Notes under the pieces: generated by a model
Databases searched by the model: none
Seen by the model: only the letters and a program-made list of their open reading frames with translations
Told to the model about the DNA's origin: nothing
DNA from: Amorphophallus konjac
Taxonomy: Eukaryota > Streptophyta > Magnoliopsida > Alismatales > Araceae
Length of the DNA: 64,000 bases
Direction of reading: 5' to 3'
Assembly (NCBI GenBank): GCA_022559845.1
Contig: CM040121.1
Location: 506,892,566-506,956,565, forward strand
Position numbers and translations under genes: made by a program
Shown: positions 47,612 through 58,632 of the stretch, in pieces
How positions within the stretch are numbered: position 1 is the first letter of the stretch
Layout of the letters: each line of letters begins with the position of its first letter

Positions 47612-49936
47612 ATGTGGTCTAACAACCAGGAGAGACCGGGCGGACTGAACTCTAAAAGCCTCATAGCTGAGGGGCACTCTGTAACTAGACCTCCATATTT
47701 TGATGGAACTGATTATTCTTATTGGAAAAATCGTATGCAGGTGTTCTTACGTGCGCAAGACCACGAGATGTGGAGGGTAGTGAGCCACGGACCTTTTGAG
47801 CTACTGGAAGATGAAGAAACCTGGACCAGAGAACAGGTCAGGAAATCAACTGTCAACTGGGGAGCCATGAACGTGATGCAGTGCTCACTACACCCCACAG
47901 AATTCTCAAGAGTTTCCCAATGCGCAACAGCCAAAGAAATGTGGGATCGTCTAAAGGTAATCTACGAAGGTACTTCCGAGGTAAGAGAGACAAAAGCAAA
48001 TATGCTAGTCTCAGAATATGAGATGTTTAGGATGAAAAATGATGAAAGTATTTCTGAGATGTATGCCAGATTAGTACAATTGACTAATGGCTTGAAGAGC
48101 TTAGGGAAGACATACAAAGAGCAGGAATTAGTGAGGAAGATTTTAAGGTCTCTCACATCGATGTGGCATACCAAGGCCACAGTCATTGAGGACTCAAAGG
48201 ATCTCACAACAATGACAGTGGATGAGTTAGTAGGATCCCTGATGGCCTATGAGGTCAATCTGAAGAGAAAGGAAGATGAGGGCAAGAAAAAGAAGCAACT
48301 TGCCCTAAAGACTAAGACAAGCACCTCTGAGGTGTCTGACAATGATGACTCATCTAGCTCAGGTGAAGAATCTGGTGAGCTAGCCATGCTTACAAGAAAA
48401 TTTAAAAAATTCCTGCGGAAGGAAGGTAAAGGATTCAGAAATCCAAAGGGCATGGTAAGGAAGTCATCCCAGTTTAAATCTGATAAACATAAGGCTCCTT
48501 CTAACAAACTCATTTGCTACAATTGCAGGCAGCCTGGACATATGAAGGCTGAATGTCCAGAAGCTCCTAAGAAATCAAGCTTCAAGTGGAAAGGCAAGAA
48601 ACCCAAGGCGATGATTAGCACTTGGAGTGAGGAGGAAGAGAGCAGTGAAGAGGAAACAACTTCCGAGGAAGAAGAAGGAAAGCTCTGTCTGATGGCCAAG
48701 GGAGACAACAGTGATCTTGAGGTAAGTTCCCCATTTCAAGACTTCTCTAGTTCGGATTGGGAAGAAGTATATTCAGAATTGCTTGATACTTATGAAAGAA
48801 TAAGAAAGGAAAATAAACATTTGAAGAAGAAGATTAGTCAACTGAATAAAGACAGCAATTCAATGGAAAACAAAACTGAACTAGAAATGGAAATCAAGTC
48901 ACTGAAAAACAAGCTGAATCAAATGGACTTAGATGAAGAAAACCACAAGAGAATGTCCGAAGAGAATGAAATGCTAAAAAATGACATTGATGAGTTAAAA
49001 CTAAAGACTCAAGAATATGAACAGGAAACTAAGTTAAGTCAAGAAAGAAACAATTCACTCAAGGAAGAAAACAACCAACTCCTAAGAGAAATAGAAAGAA
49101 TTAAGAGTGACCTGAAAAACAAACAGGAGACCTTGGAAAAAATGACTCAAGGTCAAGAAAACTTAAATGCTGTCTTGGGAATAAAAGTAAACTTTCAAAA
49201 AGAAGGGTTAGGATACAATCCTACGGCTAAAAAGGAATTCCAAATAAAAACCGTAACTGGGATTGCTGACTCAAAAGGAAAAAGGCCCCTGATTAATCTA
49301 TACCAAGATAAACAAGAGGATGTAGCTGAATGCTCCTCCAAAAGGAACAATGTCACCAAGGAAGAGAGAAATTTTAAAGAGAAAACAGTCAATCAATATA
49401 AGATTCAAAATAATAAACAAGAAACCCAAATTCACAGAAATCACCAAACAAACCAAGGACTAAACCAAGTTAAAAGACATAAATCTGGAAAACAAGATGT
49501 CTGGAGACAGGCTGGTCGACAACAGACCCTTCATCTGTCGACCAGAGGATCTGCCAGAACAGGCGCTGGTTACTGGAGAAGCAGTGGTCGACCACAGGTA
49601 CACCAGATGTCGACCAGAGGTGCTGCCAGAACAGACGCTGAGTTCTGGAGACGCAATGGTCGACCACAGACATACCAAAAGTCGACCATGGCCAGACAAG
49701 CAAACAGAAATCACAGGTTTTCTCGGGTAAAACAAAATGAAAACTTGAATACACAAAGGTGGACTCAGATTAAAGAAGCTTTAGAACAAAAGCAACCCAA
49801 CCTGAACAAGTTCAGAAATAAAAATTTACACTGCTCTAACAGAATCTGGGTTCCCAAAGGATTACTGCAGCAATTTCATAATTTCACAAGCTATCTTGGA
49901 CCCGGGTACCATTGGGGTCCAAAAGTTTCTGTGTAA
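47612..49936 (+). CDS. gag: copia-2 Gag polyprotein (774 aa)
   Basis: Starts at the first ATG after the primer-binding site. Residues about 28-230 form a UBN2-type gag domain (PYFDGTDYSYWKNRMQVFL, AKEMWDRLKVIYEG). A zinc knuckle CYNCRQPGHMKAEC starts at residue 302 (C-x2-C-x4-H-x4-C). An acidic Ser/Glu segment follows, then a long coiled coil (about 385-515), a GLGYNP motif, and a basic tail with three 24-residue repeats (about 634-693, GRPQ and STRG words). It forms the particle and binds RNA. It ends in TAA at 49934, in frame with pol. The knuckle is intact and no frameshift is seen. Confidence 0.93.
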   Translation: MWSNNQERPGGLNSKSLIAEGHSVTRPPYFDGTDYSYWKNRMQVFLRAQDHEMWRVVSHGPFELLEDEETWTREQVRKSTVNWGAMNVMQCSLHPTEFSRVSQCATAKEMWDRLKVIYEGTSEVRETKANMLVSEYEMFRMKNDESISEMYARLVQLTNGLKSLGKTYKEQELVRKILRSLTSMWHTKATVIEDSKDLTTMTVDELVGSLMAYEVNLKRKEDEGKKKKQLALKTKTSTSEVSDNDDSSSSGEESGELAMLTRKFKKFLRKEGKGFRNPKGMVRKSSQFKSDKHKAPSNKLICYNCRQPGHMKAECPEAPKKSSFKWKGKKPKAMISTWSEEEESSEEETTSEEEEGKLCLMAKGDNSDLEVSSPFQDFSSSDWEEVYSELLDTYERIRKENKHLKKKISQLNKDSNSMENKTELEMEIKSLKNKLNQMDLDEENHKRMSEENEMLKNDIDELKLKTQEYEQETKLSQERNNSLKEENNQLLREIERIKSDLKNKQETLEKMTQGQENLNAVLGIKVNFQKEGLGYNPTAKKEFQIKTVTGIADSKGKRPLINLYQDKQEDVAECSSKRNNVTKEERNFKEKTVNQYKIQNNKQETQIHRNHQTNQGLNQVKRHKSGKQDVWRQAGRQQTLHLSTRGSARTGAGYWRSSGRPQVHQMSTRGAARTDAEFWRRNGRPQTYQKSTMARQANRNHRFSRVKQNENLNTQRWTQIKEALEQKQPNLNKFRNKNLHCSNRIWVPKGLLQQFHNFTSYLGPGYHWGPKVSV
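49515..49686 (+). repeat. 72 bp in-frame repeats with GTCGAC pairs inside gag
   Basis: GTCGAC words start at 49515/49537, 49587/49609 and 49659/49681. Pairs are 22 nt apart and repeat every 72 nt (24 codons). The words are the same as in the LTR and encode the GRP and STR peptides. Confidence 0.85.
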
Positions 49937-49939
49937 CTT

Positions 49940-52900
49940 GTGATGCAGGTGTGCTTGGCAGCTATACACAACAAGTGGTACTTAGATAGTGGCTGCTCAA
50001 GACATATGACAGGGGACAAGGCAAAATTCTCCGAGCTAAACTCAAAAGATGGAGGACATGTGACATTTGGAGGAAATAACAAAGGCAAGATCATTGGGAA
50101 AGGTAAGGTAGGTAAGACATCTACAAATTGCATTGAAGATGTACTGCTAGTGGATGGCCTGGAATATAATCTTTTAAGCATCAGTCAGCTATGCGACAAA
50201 GGCCATCAAGTAGTCTTTGATTCTAAGATCTGTAAAATTCTTGAACCAAATTCGGCTAAAGTTAAGTTTATGGGCAAGAGAGTAAATAATGTCTACATGA
50301 TAGACTTGGATGATCCAGCCCACTCCAACTTGTGCCTCACCGCCAAGAAGGAGGACCTGACTTGGTTGTGGCACCGAAGGCTAGGGCATGTTAGCTACAG
50401 GGTGCTGCACAAATTGGTTAAGAATAAAATGGTTTCTGGTTTACCTGAAATTTCGTTTGCTCAAAATGTCAAAGTATGTGAATCATGTACCCAAGGTAAG
50501 CAAACAAGAAAATCATTCAAAGGTAGAACTGAAAGTCAATCTTCTAGACCACTAGAACTTGTGCACATGGACCTTTTTGGCCCAACAAGAACTGCTAGTC
50601 TTAGTGGTAAGAGGTACGGTTATGTACTAGTTGATGATTTCTCTAGATTCACATGGGTAATGTTTTTATCACATAAAAACGATGCCTTTCATGAATTTCA
50701 GGATTTTTACAGAAGAATGAAGCAGGATGGTAAGTACAAAGTATGTTCAATAATATCTGATCATGGGGGAGAATTTGAAAATTCAGAGTTTGATGAATTC
50801 TGCAGGAACAAAGGAATAAATCACAGGTTCTCCTCACCAAGGACGCCAGAGCAAAATGGAGTGGTGGAAAGAAGGAATCGCACACTTGTTGAAATGGCCA
50901 GAACCTTGTTAGTTGAAGCCAATCTTCCAAGAAGATTTTGGGCTGAGGCGGTCAATACAGCATGTTATATTGTAAACAGGGCAATGGTAAGACCATCTAG
51001 TGCGAAAACTCCATATGAGGTGTTCAAAGGTAAGAAGCCATCTCTAGCTCATTTTAGGATCTTCGGTGTAAGGTGTTTTATTCATAACAATGACAAGAGA
51101 TCATTGGACAAATTTGAACCAAAGAGTGACCCAGGAATCTTCTTGGGATACTCTGACCGATCAAGAGCCTATAGAGTCTACAACACCAAAGATCAGCTAG
51201 TTGAAGAATCCCCACATATCACATTTGATGAAAATAATGACTTTGACAAAACTGGACAGGTAGGCAAAGATGAAGATGGGGAATTTCTGGAAGGCAAAGA
51301 GGAACCAATGGAGACTGAAGCAGAACCAAAGCAAGGTGATTCCAATGATCAACCCGAAGGAGAGATCATCCCAGGTAACAATTCTGAAAATCTGAGATTT
51401 CTCAGAGATCATCCTCTAGATAACATCATTGGAGGAATTAATGAACCGAGGAAAACTAGATCTCAGCTTAAAACAGTTGATGAATTAGATCAGCTAGCCC
51501 TTGTATCTCAAGTTGAGCCTAAAAATGTAGAGGAAGCTTTAAGAGATGAATCTTGGATAAATGCCATGCATGAAGAATTAAATCAATTTGAAAGAAATCA
51601 GGTTTGGAAACTTGTTCCCAGACCCTCATCTCATCCTGTTATTGGAACCAAATGGGTGTATAAAAATAAGCTTAATGAAGAAGGAGTTGTTATGAGGAAC
51701 AAGGCTCGGTTGGTGGCTAAGGGGTATAACCAAGAATTTGGAGTTGATTTTGAAGAATCATATGCTCCAGTTGCAAGGTTAGAAGCCATTAGAATATTGT
51801 TAGCATTTGCGGCGTCCCATGGAATTAAATTGCAGCAAATGGATGTAAAAAGTGCCTTTCTAAATGGCTTTGTAAAGGAAGAAGTCTTTGTGGAACAACC
51901 CCCTGGTTTTGAAAATGATGATCTTCCTAATCATGTCTTTAAACTGCATAAGGCTTTGTATGGTTTAAAGCAGGCTCCTAGGGCATGGTACGACAGACTG
52001 AGTTCATTCCTCACCAAAAAGGGCTACACAAGAGGTAAAATTGATCAAACATTATTCTCCAAGACCCAAGGTAAGAATATACTAATTATGCAAATCTATG
52101 TGGATGATATTGTGTTTGGATCCACTGAAGCTTCATTATGTACTGAATTTGCAAATCTAATGACCAATGAGTTTGAAATGAGTTTAATGGGTGATTTACA
52201 GTTCTTTCTTGGATTGCAGATTCGACAATGTAGAGAAGGCTACTTCATAAATCAATCCAAGTACATAAAGGAGATGCTGAAAAAGTTTGGCATGGAGAGC
52301 TGCAAACCAATAGAGTCACCCATGGGGACAAATGCAACATTGGAGGCTGATGTAAAAGGTAACATGGTAGATGCCAAGAAATACAGAGGTATGATCGGAT
52401 CCCTACTATATTTAACTGCCTCTAGGCCAGACATTCAGTTCAGTGTATGCATGTGTGCTAGATATCAATCTAGCCCTAGAGATTCACATTTAGGGGCTGT
52501 CAAGCGTATCCTTCGTTACCTTGCCGGTACCCAAGAATTGGGTTTATGGTATCCTACTTATTGCAAACTAGATTTAATTTCATATTCAGATGCTGATTAT
52601 GCTGGTTGCAAAATTGATAGGAAGAGTACTAGTGGTTATTGTCAAATATTAGGTGGATGTTTAATATCATGGGCTTCTAAAAAACAGCATTCTGTGGCAC
52701 TCTCCACTGCTGAGGCTGAGTATGTCGCAGTAGGGAGCTGTGGTACACAGGTTTTGTGGATAAAACATCAACTCCAAGACTACAATGTAGATCTTGGATG
52801 TGCACCTATTTTCTGTGACAACACTAGTGCTATTAATTTGTCTAAAAACCCCATTCAACACTCTAGGACAAAACACATTGAGATCCGTCATCACTTTCTA

Positions 52901-53053
52901 AGAGATGAGGTCTCCAAAGGAAATTTCATGCTTCATTTTGTAGAAACTGAAAAACAACTGGCAGACATTTTCACAAAACCCCTTAACAATGACAGATTTT
53001 CAACTCTAAGAAGGGAGTTAGGAATTTGTAGAATTTCTCCTGAAAATTCTTGA
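49940..53053 (+). CDS. pol: copia-2 Pol polyprotein (protease, integrase, RT, RNase H; 1037 aa)
   Basis: In frame with gag, one codon after its [16 protein letters not shown] at residue about 13 is the protease active site (D-S-G). GAG-pre-integrase zinc region: [11 protein letters not shown] and CESCTQGK. Integrase core: MDLFGP (first Asp), SDHGGEFEN (second Asp) and [10 protein letters not shown] (Glu). [24 protein letters not shown] and the catalytic YVDD (about 52098-52109). RNase [26 protein letters not shown]. All catalytic residues are present. The start shown is the first open codon; translation most likely comes by suppression of the gag stop or from a spliced RNA. Confidence 0.93.
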   Translation: MMQVCLAAIHNKWYLDSGCSRHMTGDKAKFSELNSKDGGHVTFGGNNKGKIIGKGKVGKTSTNCIEDVLLVDGLEYNLLSISQLCDKGHQVVFDSKICKILEPNSAKVKFMGKRVNNVYMIDLDDPAHSNLCLTAKKEDLTWLWHRRLGHVSYRVLHKLVKNKMVSGLPEISFAQNVKVCESCTQGKQTRKSFKGRTESQSSRPLELVHMDLFGPTRTASLSGKRYGYVLVDDFSRFTWVMFLSHKNDAFHEFQDFYRRMKQDGKYKVCSIISDHGGEFENSEFDEFCRNKGINHRFSSPRTPEQNGVVERRNRTLVEMARTLLVEANLPRRFWAEAVNTACYIVNRAMVRPSSAKTPYEVFKGKKPSLAHFRIFGVRCFIHNNDKRSLDKFEPKSDPGIFLGYSDRSRAYRVYNTKDQLVEESPHITFDENNDFDKTGQVGKDEDGEFLEGKEEPMETEAEPKQGDSNDQPEGEIIPGNNSENLRFLRDHPLDNIIGGINEPRKTRSQLKTVDELDQLALVSQVEPKNVEEALRDESWINAMHEELNQFERNQVWKLVPRPSSHPVIGTKWVYKNKLNEEGVVMRNKARLVAKGYNQEFGVDFEESYAPVARLEAIRILLAFAASHGIKLQQMDVKSAFLNGFVKEEVFVEQPPGFENDDLPNHVFKLHKALYGLKQAPRAWYDRLSSFLTKKGYTRGKIDQTLFSKTQGKNILIMQIYVDDIVFGSTEASLCTEFANLMTNEFEMSLMGDLQFFLGLQIRQCREGYFINQSKYIKEMLKKFGMESCKPIESPMGTNATLEADVKGNMVDAKKYRGMIGSLLYLTASRPDIQFSVCMCARYQSSPRDSHLGAVKRILRYLAGTQELGLWYPTYCKLDLISYSDADYAGCKIDRKSTSGYCQILGGCLISWASKKQHSVALSTAEAEYVAVGSCGTQVLWIKHQLQDYNVDLGCAPIFCDNTSAINLSKNPIQHSRTKHIEIRHHFLRDEVSKGNFMLHFVETEKQLADIFTKPLNNDRFSTLRRELGICRISPENS

Positions 53054-54780
53054 AATAATCATATTCATGTGTTCACTGCATAGATTCTGTCATTTCTGTC
53101 TAAGTTATGTCAACTAGGTCTCTAGTACTGGTCAAGTTTTTGAGTTTGGAAAGTCTTGTGTCGGGTGCTACTTCAGCAAGTTCTACAGAATACTGGTTCT
53201 CTACGGCTCATCTCTTGTGGTCGACCACAGACAAGGCGCTGGTCGACCAAGGCATCAGGACAGGAAATAGTTAGCTCTGGGAATTCGCAGCTGTCGACCA
53301 CAGGCGATCCAATGGTCGACAACAGGTTTGTCAGAACGCAGTCTTCTCAACAGGCAGGTTCTGTGTCAGCACAAAGGTCGACCACAGGCCACTCCATGGT
53401 CGACAAAGGACCTGAAAAAGGGAAATTGGATCTAATCAAGCTGCTGGCTTTGGTGGGAAATCTTCTGAACTTTTTGGACTCTGAGCTCAGTTTTGCTTTA
53501 CTCACTCATCCTTGTTCACACTTCCTATTCCTTGTGTCTCTATATCTCTTTGTGGCCAACTTATTGTTTTCTATCTTCAGCAAGGACTCACAAATTGAGG
53601 GGGAGTAAAAAGTGTAAACTCATTCCTTAATAAATCATTGAACAACCTAACCATATCTTACAAGAAAATCACCAAAGTCATCAATGAGAGTAAGGTTAAG
53701 TGTAGTAATGAGAATTTGACCTGTACTACTGCAATAAATTCAAACCATAACTATGACTCTGACTCAAGACTATTGAGAACTTATGTTTTTAGTAATGAGA
53801 CTGTTTCTCTACCTGTGTCTGTGTTGGACAGTGAAAATAAACGCTGCTATAGCATGAATGTATATGGAATACGCCATAATTCTGCCTTCTTGGTAGAGCA
53901 ATGGACTGAGTTCTGAGAAACTACTGTTCTCTATCACAAAGCAAAATTGGCTGAAAAATTAAGTGGGAGACATGTATGTCATGAAGACTCAATCTACCTC
54001 TGCCACTCTCAAAATTATTAATTGGGCATCCTGAGTAACTGGGGATATTGGCGTCTGATAAACGTATATCCTCACGGATAAAAAGTGTGTCCCAGTTAAA
54101 AATGGAATGGTTAGGCATGCTAAGTAGCCGGGGTTTCTGGCGTGTAAAAAGCGTGTCTCCTCGTGTGGAAAAGCATGTGATAAACCTGACCACAGCTCTT
54201 AAATATTTCAAAACGAAAAGGCAACAAAAATGGTTGACCTAATGCACTATATGCAAATAGAGGCATAAAACACTGTTCAGCTTGTTCAGCTAGTAAAATT
54301 ATCTCATGAACAATATTATAAGTTTAAGGAGCCGTGAGTAAGAAAGTGGATATGGGGAGTCAATTTATTGGGGCAATACTTTCAAATTCTTTGAACCACA
54401 AGACCCACTCGAATTTGTCACAAGGTGGTCTTTGAGAAAGGGAGAAAGGTTACTTAAATGTCTTATTAAAGAAAGGGGGTACACTTCGATAATTTCCCAA
54501 AATATGAGTTATGCTGATTAAATCCTGACCGCTCGTTTGTTTCATCACGTTGGTTCACTTTTTGCTGTTGACAAAGGGGGAGAGAGAAGCTTATGTGTCA
54601 TTGTGTGCCAAGATGTGTGATGTGTGTCTAGATGTCAAGTTTACTTTGTCTACGTGTCCTCAGTGTCTTTATCCTTTTTTTGAGTCTCTCATGTAATTAG
54701 TGCTATGATAGCCTTGCATGCAATATCAAATGAATTTTATACTCTGTTGTTTGTCACAATGACTCATGGTTGTCATCATC
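53054..54780 (+). other. copia-2 post-pol region, non-coding
   Basis: 1.7 kb between pol and the polypurine tract. Frames of 150 and 92 codons have no domain or membrane segment pattern typical of an env-like protein; the first is shaped by the GTCGAC pairs. Purine tracts GAGGGGGAG (about 53597) and AAAGGGGGAGAG (about 54574) resemble the final polypurine tract. Two roughly 88 bp related blocks start near 54033 and 54121 (GAGTAACTGGGG and AAGTAGCCGGGG). Confidence 0.7.
53220..53404 (+). repeat. GTCGAC pair array after pol
   Basis: Words start at 53220/53242, 53293/53315 and 53377/53399. Each pair is 22 nt apart; pair periods are 73 and 84 nt. The inner flanks read CCA and TGG in all three pairs. 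Confidence 0.85.
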
Positions 54781-54794
54781 AAAAAGGGGGAGAA
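54781..54794 (+). other. polypurine tract of copia-2
   Basis: AAAAAGGGGGAGAA immediately before the 3' LTR. Confidence 0.95.
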
Positions 54795-56306
54795 TGTTGT
54801 GCATCCCTTGGTTTTGATGATGACAATAGGATATGTTTGACTAATCTAAGTTCTATCTTGTTTCTTAAAGCAAATGGTTTGGTTATTTGTGTAAAGATAG
54901 TGCATTGAATTAATGCCCATTTGATGATGACAAATATACTTTTATATACATTTGGAACTTCAAGTCAAATCTTATAAGTTAAGCAAATTTCAGGTTCACT
55001 GAAATCCAAGTGGAATCAACAAATCAGAAGAAGTGTCAAAGGCCGCTTGTCGACCAGGGAAGTGGTTATGGTCGACCAACGAACTCAACCAGAAAAGCAT
55101 CAGATCATCTGTCTTCTGGAAGCATCTTGGCTGTCGACCAAAGCCCCGCCTCTGGTCGACCACAGAAAAGACAGAAGCAACAGACAGAACTGCTGGCCAT
55201 CTGGAAACTGCCCCCTGTCGACCAGCGACCAGGCTGTGGTCGACCAACGGGCGACGTGAGTTTCAGCCAGAAGAACCGGCCGTCTGGGGACTGCCCATTG
55301 TCGACCAGCGACAGGGTCATGGTCGACCACGGGTTTATATATCGTCCAAAACCGAACTCTAACCGAATTCTGTTTTGGTTCCTTAAAACCTGCAGATGGT
55401 TGTTGCAGGTTGTTGGGCTGCTCAGGAGATAAGCTTCCGCACGGGAATCAAGGAAACAATCTTGCTTAGAAGTGGTCAAACTCGTTCTAACGATTGGATT
55501 TAAACCGATCCCTGTTTTCTAGCAGATTGACGCTCGATCTGAAAATTGAGCGGGAAGAACTTTATTCTTGAAAATAAAAAGAGCTATATGAAGAATATAA
55601 GGCAACACATCACGAACAAGGGAGCAGAGAGAGAGCACGGAATAGAAGCCAAGGAAGATACACACAGAAGAGGAAGAAGGAGCTCTCCACCAATCAAAAA
55701 TCTGCAGAAAGGTTAAAGGCAATCTCGTTGCTGCAGAAGGAAGACTTAGCTCAAGACTGTGTGATCTCCAGCAGCAGAACAATCGAAGGCAACTGACTGG
55801 AAGATCAACAGGGAGTCTAGGCTTCTTCATAAGCGTGATCAAGTCCCAGGCTGAACACCTATTCTTCTACACACGCCAATATTCAGTCCTGTCTTTCATC
55901 ACCTGTTCTTATCATCTTTTCATTTCTGATTACAATTATTGTCAAGCTGTGAGGCAGCAGAATCAAGCTGTGTGTCAGCAGAAACAAGCTGTGTATCAGC
56001 AGGTACAAGCTGTGTGTCAGCTGTGTTTTGGTTGAGATCAGAGATTCTCATAGTGAAGCCTTGCTTGAGTTAAGCAAGGGGTGGATGTAAGTCTCAGGAA
56101 GAGACTGAACCACCTTAAAAATCCTTTCTTGTGGTGTGCTTGTGTGTGTTTGATTTCCTATACGTATGCTTGCATCTTTACTATCCGCATTAGTTCTATG
56201 ATTCATTAATTACCAGTAGCTCATCTGGTCGATAGTCAGTAAATTATCAAAAAGGGGGAAAGATCTATTCACCCCCCCTCTAGATCTATTCAGTCCGTAT
56301 CCAACA
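54795..56306 (+). repeat. copia-2 3' LTR
   Basis: 1512 bp, the same length as the 5' LTR, with about six substitutions by eye. GTCGAC pairs at 55049/55071, 55133/55155, 55217/55239 and 55300/55322. Confidence 0.96.
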
Positions 56307-56311
56307 GGATG
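56307..56311 (+). other. target duplication of copia-2, right copy (GGATG)
   Basis: Identical to 46068-46072. Confidence 0.95.
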
Positions 56312-56692
56312 TTCTGACTACGAGGAACATGGACGAAAATCAATTTGGTGAAGAGCTTGGCATAAGCTGAGGCAAGTTCCTGGTAGGGTTTGAGCTTAGG
56401 ATTGATAGTGCGGCACTTGACCAGCACCTGGCGCAGAATGAGCTGACTATCACCCACAATTCGTAGATGAGTGACACCATATCGATGGGCGATTTGAAGA
56501 CCGGCCAAAAGAGCCTCATACTCAGCTATATTGTTTGTGACAAGGAAAGTGAGCTGAGCAGCAAATGGGATGGTGACCCCTTCTGGTGTTAAAAGAACCA
56601 TGCTGATCCCTCTCCCTTGAGAATTTAGAGCTCCATCAAAATGTAATGTCCACATAGGATCATGAGGTTGATTAATGGACATCAGTTCTTCA
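56312..56692 (-). pseudogene. Tat-B second RNase H domain, cut by copia-2
   Basis: Reads WTLHFDGALNSQGRGISMVLL, NNIAEYEALLAGL, LRIVGDSQLIL and HVPRSQN, the D-E-D pattern of the extra RNase H of Tat elements. The frame runs straight into the copia-2 insertion and continues in register at 46067, so pol was uninterrupted here before the insertion. Translation on this side now ends inside the LTR. Confidence 0.85.
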
Positions 56693-57237
56693 TCTGGAAA
56701 CTCTGAATTGACAGGATCAAAACAAGGGAGAGGGTGATGAGCAAGGTGTTCGGCAATGGCTTAACCTTTGATAGCTTTCTGTTGAATGTAAGTGATGTCA
56801 AACTGAGAGAGGAAGCTTTGCCAGCGTGCTAATCGATCAGTGAGGACAGATTTTTCAAGGAGGAATTTAATAGGATTCATGCGAGCAATGAGGTGAACCT
56901 CGTGAGCTAAGAAATAATGCTTTAATTTCTGAACTACCCAGACTAAAGCAGCGCAAGTTTTCTCCATGGCTGAATACCTCTGCTCACAGGGGTTAAGAAG
57001 TTTAGACAAGTAGTATGCTGCCCTCTCCTTACCTTCTTCATCCACTTGAGCCAAGACAGCACCTACGGAGTCATCCAGGACTGAGACATAGAGAATGAGT
57101 GGTTTGCCTGGAATTGGTGGCCTCAGGACAGGAGGATTGGCCAAATAATCCTTCAATCCGTCAAAGCCTGCCTGACACTTGCCATCCCAATTAAACTTGA
57201 CTCCCAGCTTAGTAAGCTCGTAAAACGGCCTACATCT
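56693..57237 (-). pseudogene. Tat-B first RNase H
   Basis: Same frame as RT: CRPFYELTKLGVKFNWDGKC, then DDSVGAVLAQVDEEGKE, RAAYYLSKLL, RYSAMEKTCAALVW and RLARWQSFLSQFDI. A TAA at 57238-57240 precedes it and a second TAA (56761-56763) lies where the usual KGQA motif has Gln. No indel. Confidence 0.85.
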
Positions 57238-58632
57238 TTATGAATGCTGGGAGACAAAGCGGCGGATAAATTGTAACCTCCCGATTAATCCTCGAACTCC
57301 CTTCAAATTCTTGGGAGGAGGCATATCTCTAATGGCCCTCGCCTTATTGGGATCAACTTCAATTCCCCTCTTGCTAACAATGAAACCAAGCAACTTCCCA
57401 GATGAAACACCAAATACACATTTCTTGGGGTTCATCTTCAATTGATATTCTCGTGATCTTTGCAAGACCTTAGCTAGAACCCCAGGATGCTCAATCCTTG
57501 TCCTTGATTTCACAACCAGGTCATCCACATACACCTCAATATAAATATGAATCATGTCGTGAAAAATCACCATCATAGCCCTCTGATAGGTGGCTCCAGC
57601 ATTCTTAAGTCCAAAAGGCATGACTACGTAACAATAAGTACCCCATGGTGTAGTGAATGATGTCTTCTCTTGATCTTCTTCAGCCAGACGAATCTGATTG
57701 TAACCTGAAAAGCCATCCATAAAAGAGAGAGTCTCAAATCCTGCCGTATTATCGATCAAAACATCAATATGAGGGAGGGGGAAGTCATCTTTAGGACACG
57801 CACGGTTGAGGTCCCGGAAGTCTATACAAATCTGGACCTTTCCATCTTTCTTCATAACCGGGATGATGTTAGCCACCCAATTGGGATAGAGGACAACTCT
57901 AACAAATCTAGCCTTATGGAGCTTGTCGACCTCTTCTTTCATCTTTAAAGCCATATTAGGGTGGAAACGCCTCAACCGTTGCTTGACCGGCACAGACCCT
58001 GGCTTAAGTGTAAGGCGGTGTTCGACAAGTGCAGGGTCTAAACTGGGCATATCTTCATAACTCCATGCGAACGTGTCCTTGTATTCTTGAAGAACCAAAA
58101 TGAGCGCCTCCTCTTCGGAGGGCAGCATCTTCTTGCTGATGAGGACAATCCTAGGGTCTTCCTCGGTACCCAAATTAATTTCTTTGGTAGGCTCTTCTAC
58201 AGAGGCTGATGATTCGCCAAATCGTCTTATGCCACTAGCAAAAGCATCAGCCTCGTCCTCATATTCTTCATAACTTTCATCCCCCTCTTCAATAGGGTCT
58301 TCGTCATTCATAATTTCATAGACACCCAAACCCTCATAAGAAACAACAGCATCCTCATATTCTAACTCTGGCAGGATGATTGGATTCTCTATAAACTCAG
58401 GAAGAGCTAAACAAGCCTGGCATCTGATAGCTAACTCTAACAGAAACCTATGGGGAATCTGCTTACCCTTGAACTTCTTATGAGAATCTACCCCTTGAAT
58501 TTTAGCGTTAGCAAAAGAAGAGGAGGAACAACTAGCTTGATCAGAAGAAGGAAGGGAAGGAGGTAAAAAAGTGGATACAGGAGGTAATACAAAGGAAGTC
58601 CCCTCACCAGAGGGGGAGAAAAGTTTTAGCAA
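57238..58632 (-). pseudogene. Tat-B reverse transcriptase (domain open, polyprotein broken)
   Basis: After an acidic Ser/Glu-rich lead, the RT domain starts near residue 180 of this frame: FAWSYEDMPSLDP, VKQRLRRFHP, VANIIPVMKKDGKVQICIDFRDLN, FMDGFSGYNQI and MPFGLKNAGATYQRAM. The catalytic site reads VYVDDLVVKS, with both aspartates kept. It ends with GIEVDPNKARAI and FIRRFVSQHS before a TAA. The RT fold itself looks intact. Confidence 0.88.

Larger units (their letters stand above)
46073..56306 (+). mobile_element. copia-2: young, nearly intact SIRE-like Ty1/copia element
   Basis: Two 1512 bp LTRs differ at about six sites by eye. Primer-binding site, gag, pol, polypurine tract and a perfect 5 bp target duplication are all present. 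It lies in Tat-B pol in the opposite orientation. Its gag has a long coiled coil, its pol order is protease-integrase-RT-RNase H, and a 1.7 kb non-coding interval lies after pol. The in-frame TAA between gag and pol is the only visible lesion. Total length is 10,234 bp. Confidence 0.95.

Noticed and set aside
53156..53916. Possible env-like genes after copia-2 pol (150 and 92 codons)
   Set aside because: Too short, with no signal peptide or transmembrane pattern expected of SIRE env-like proteins; the first frame is shaped by the repeated GTCGAC pairs.
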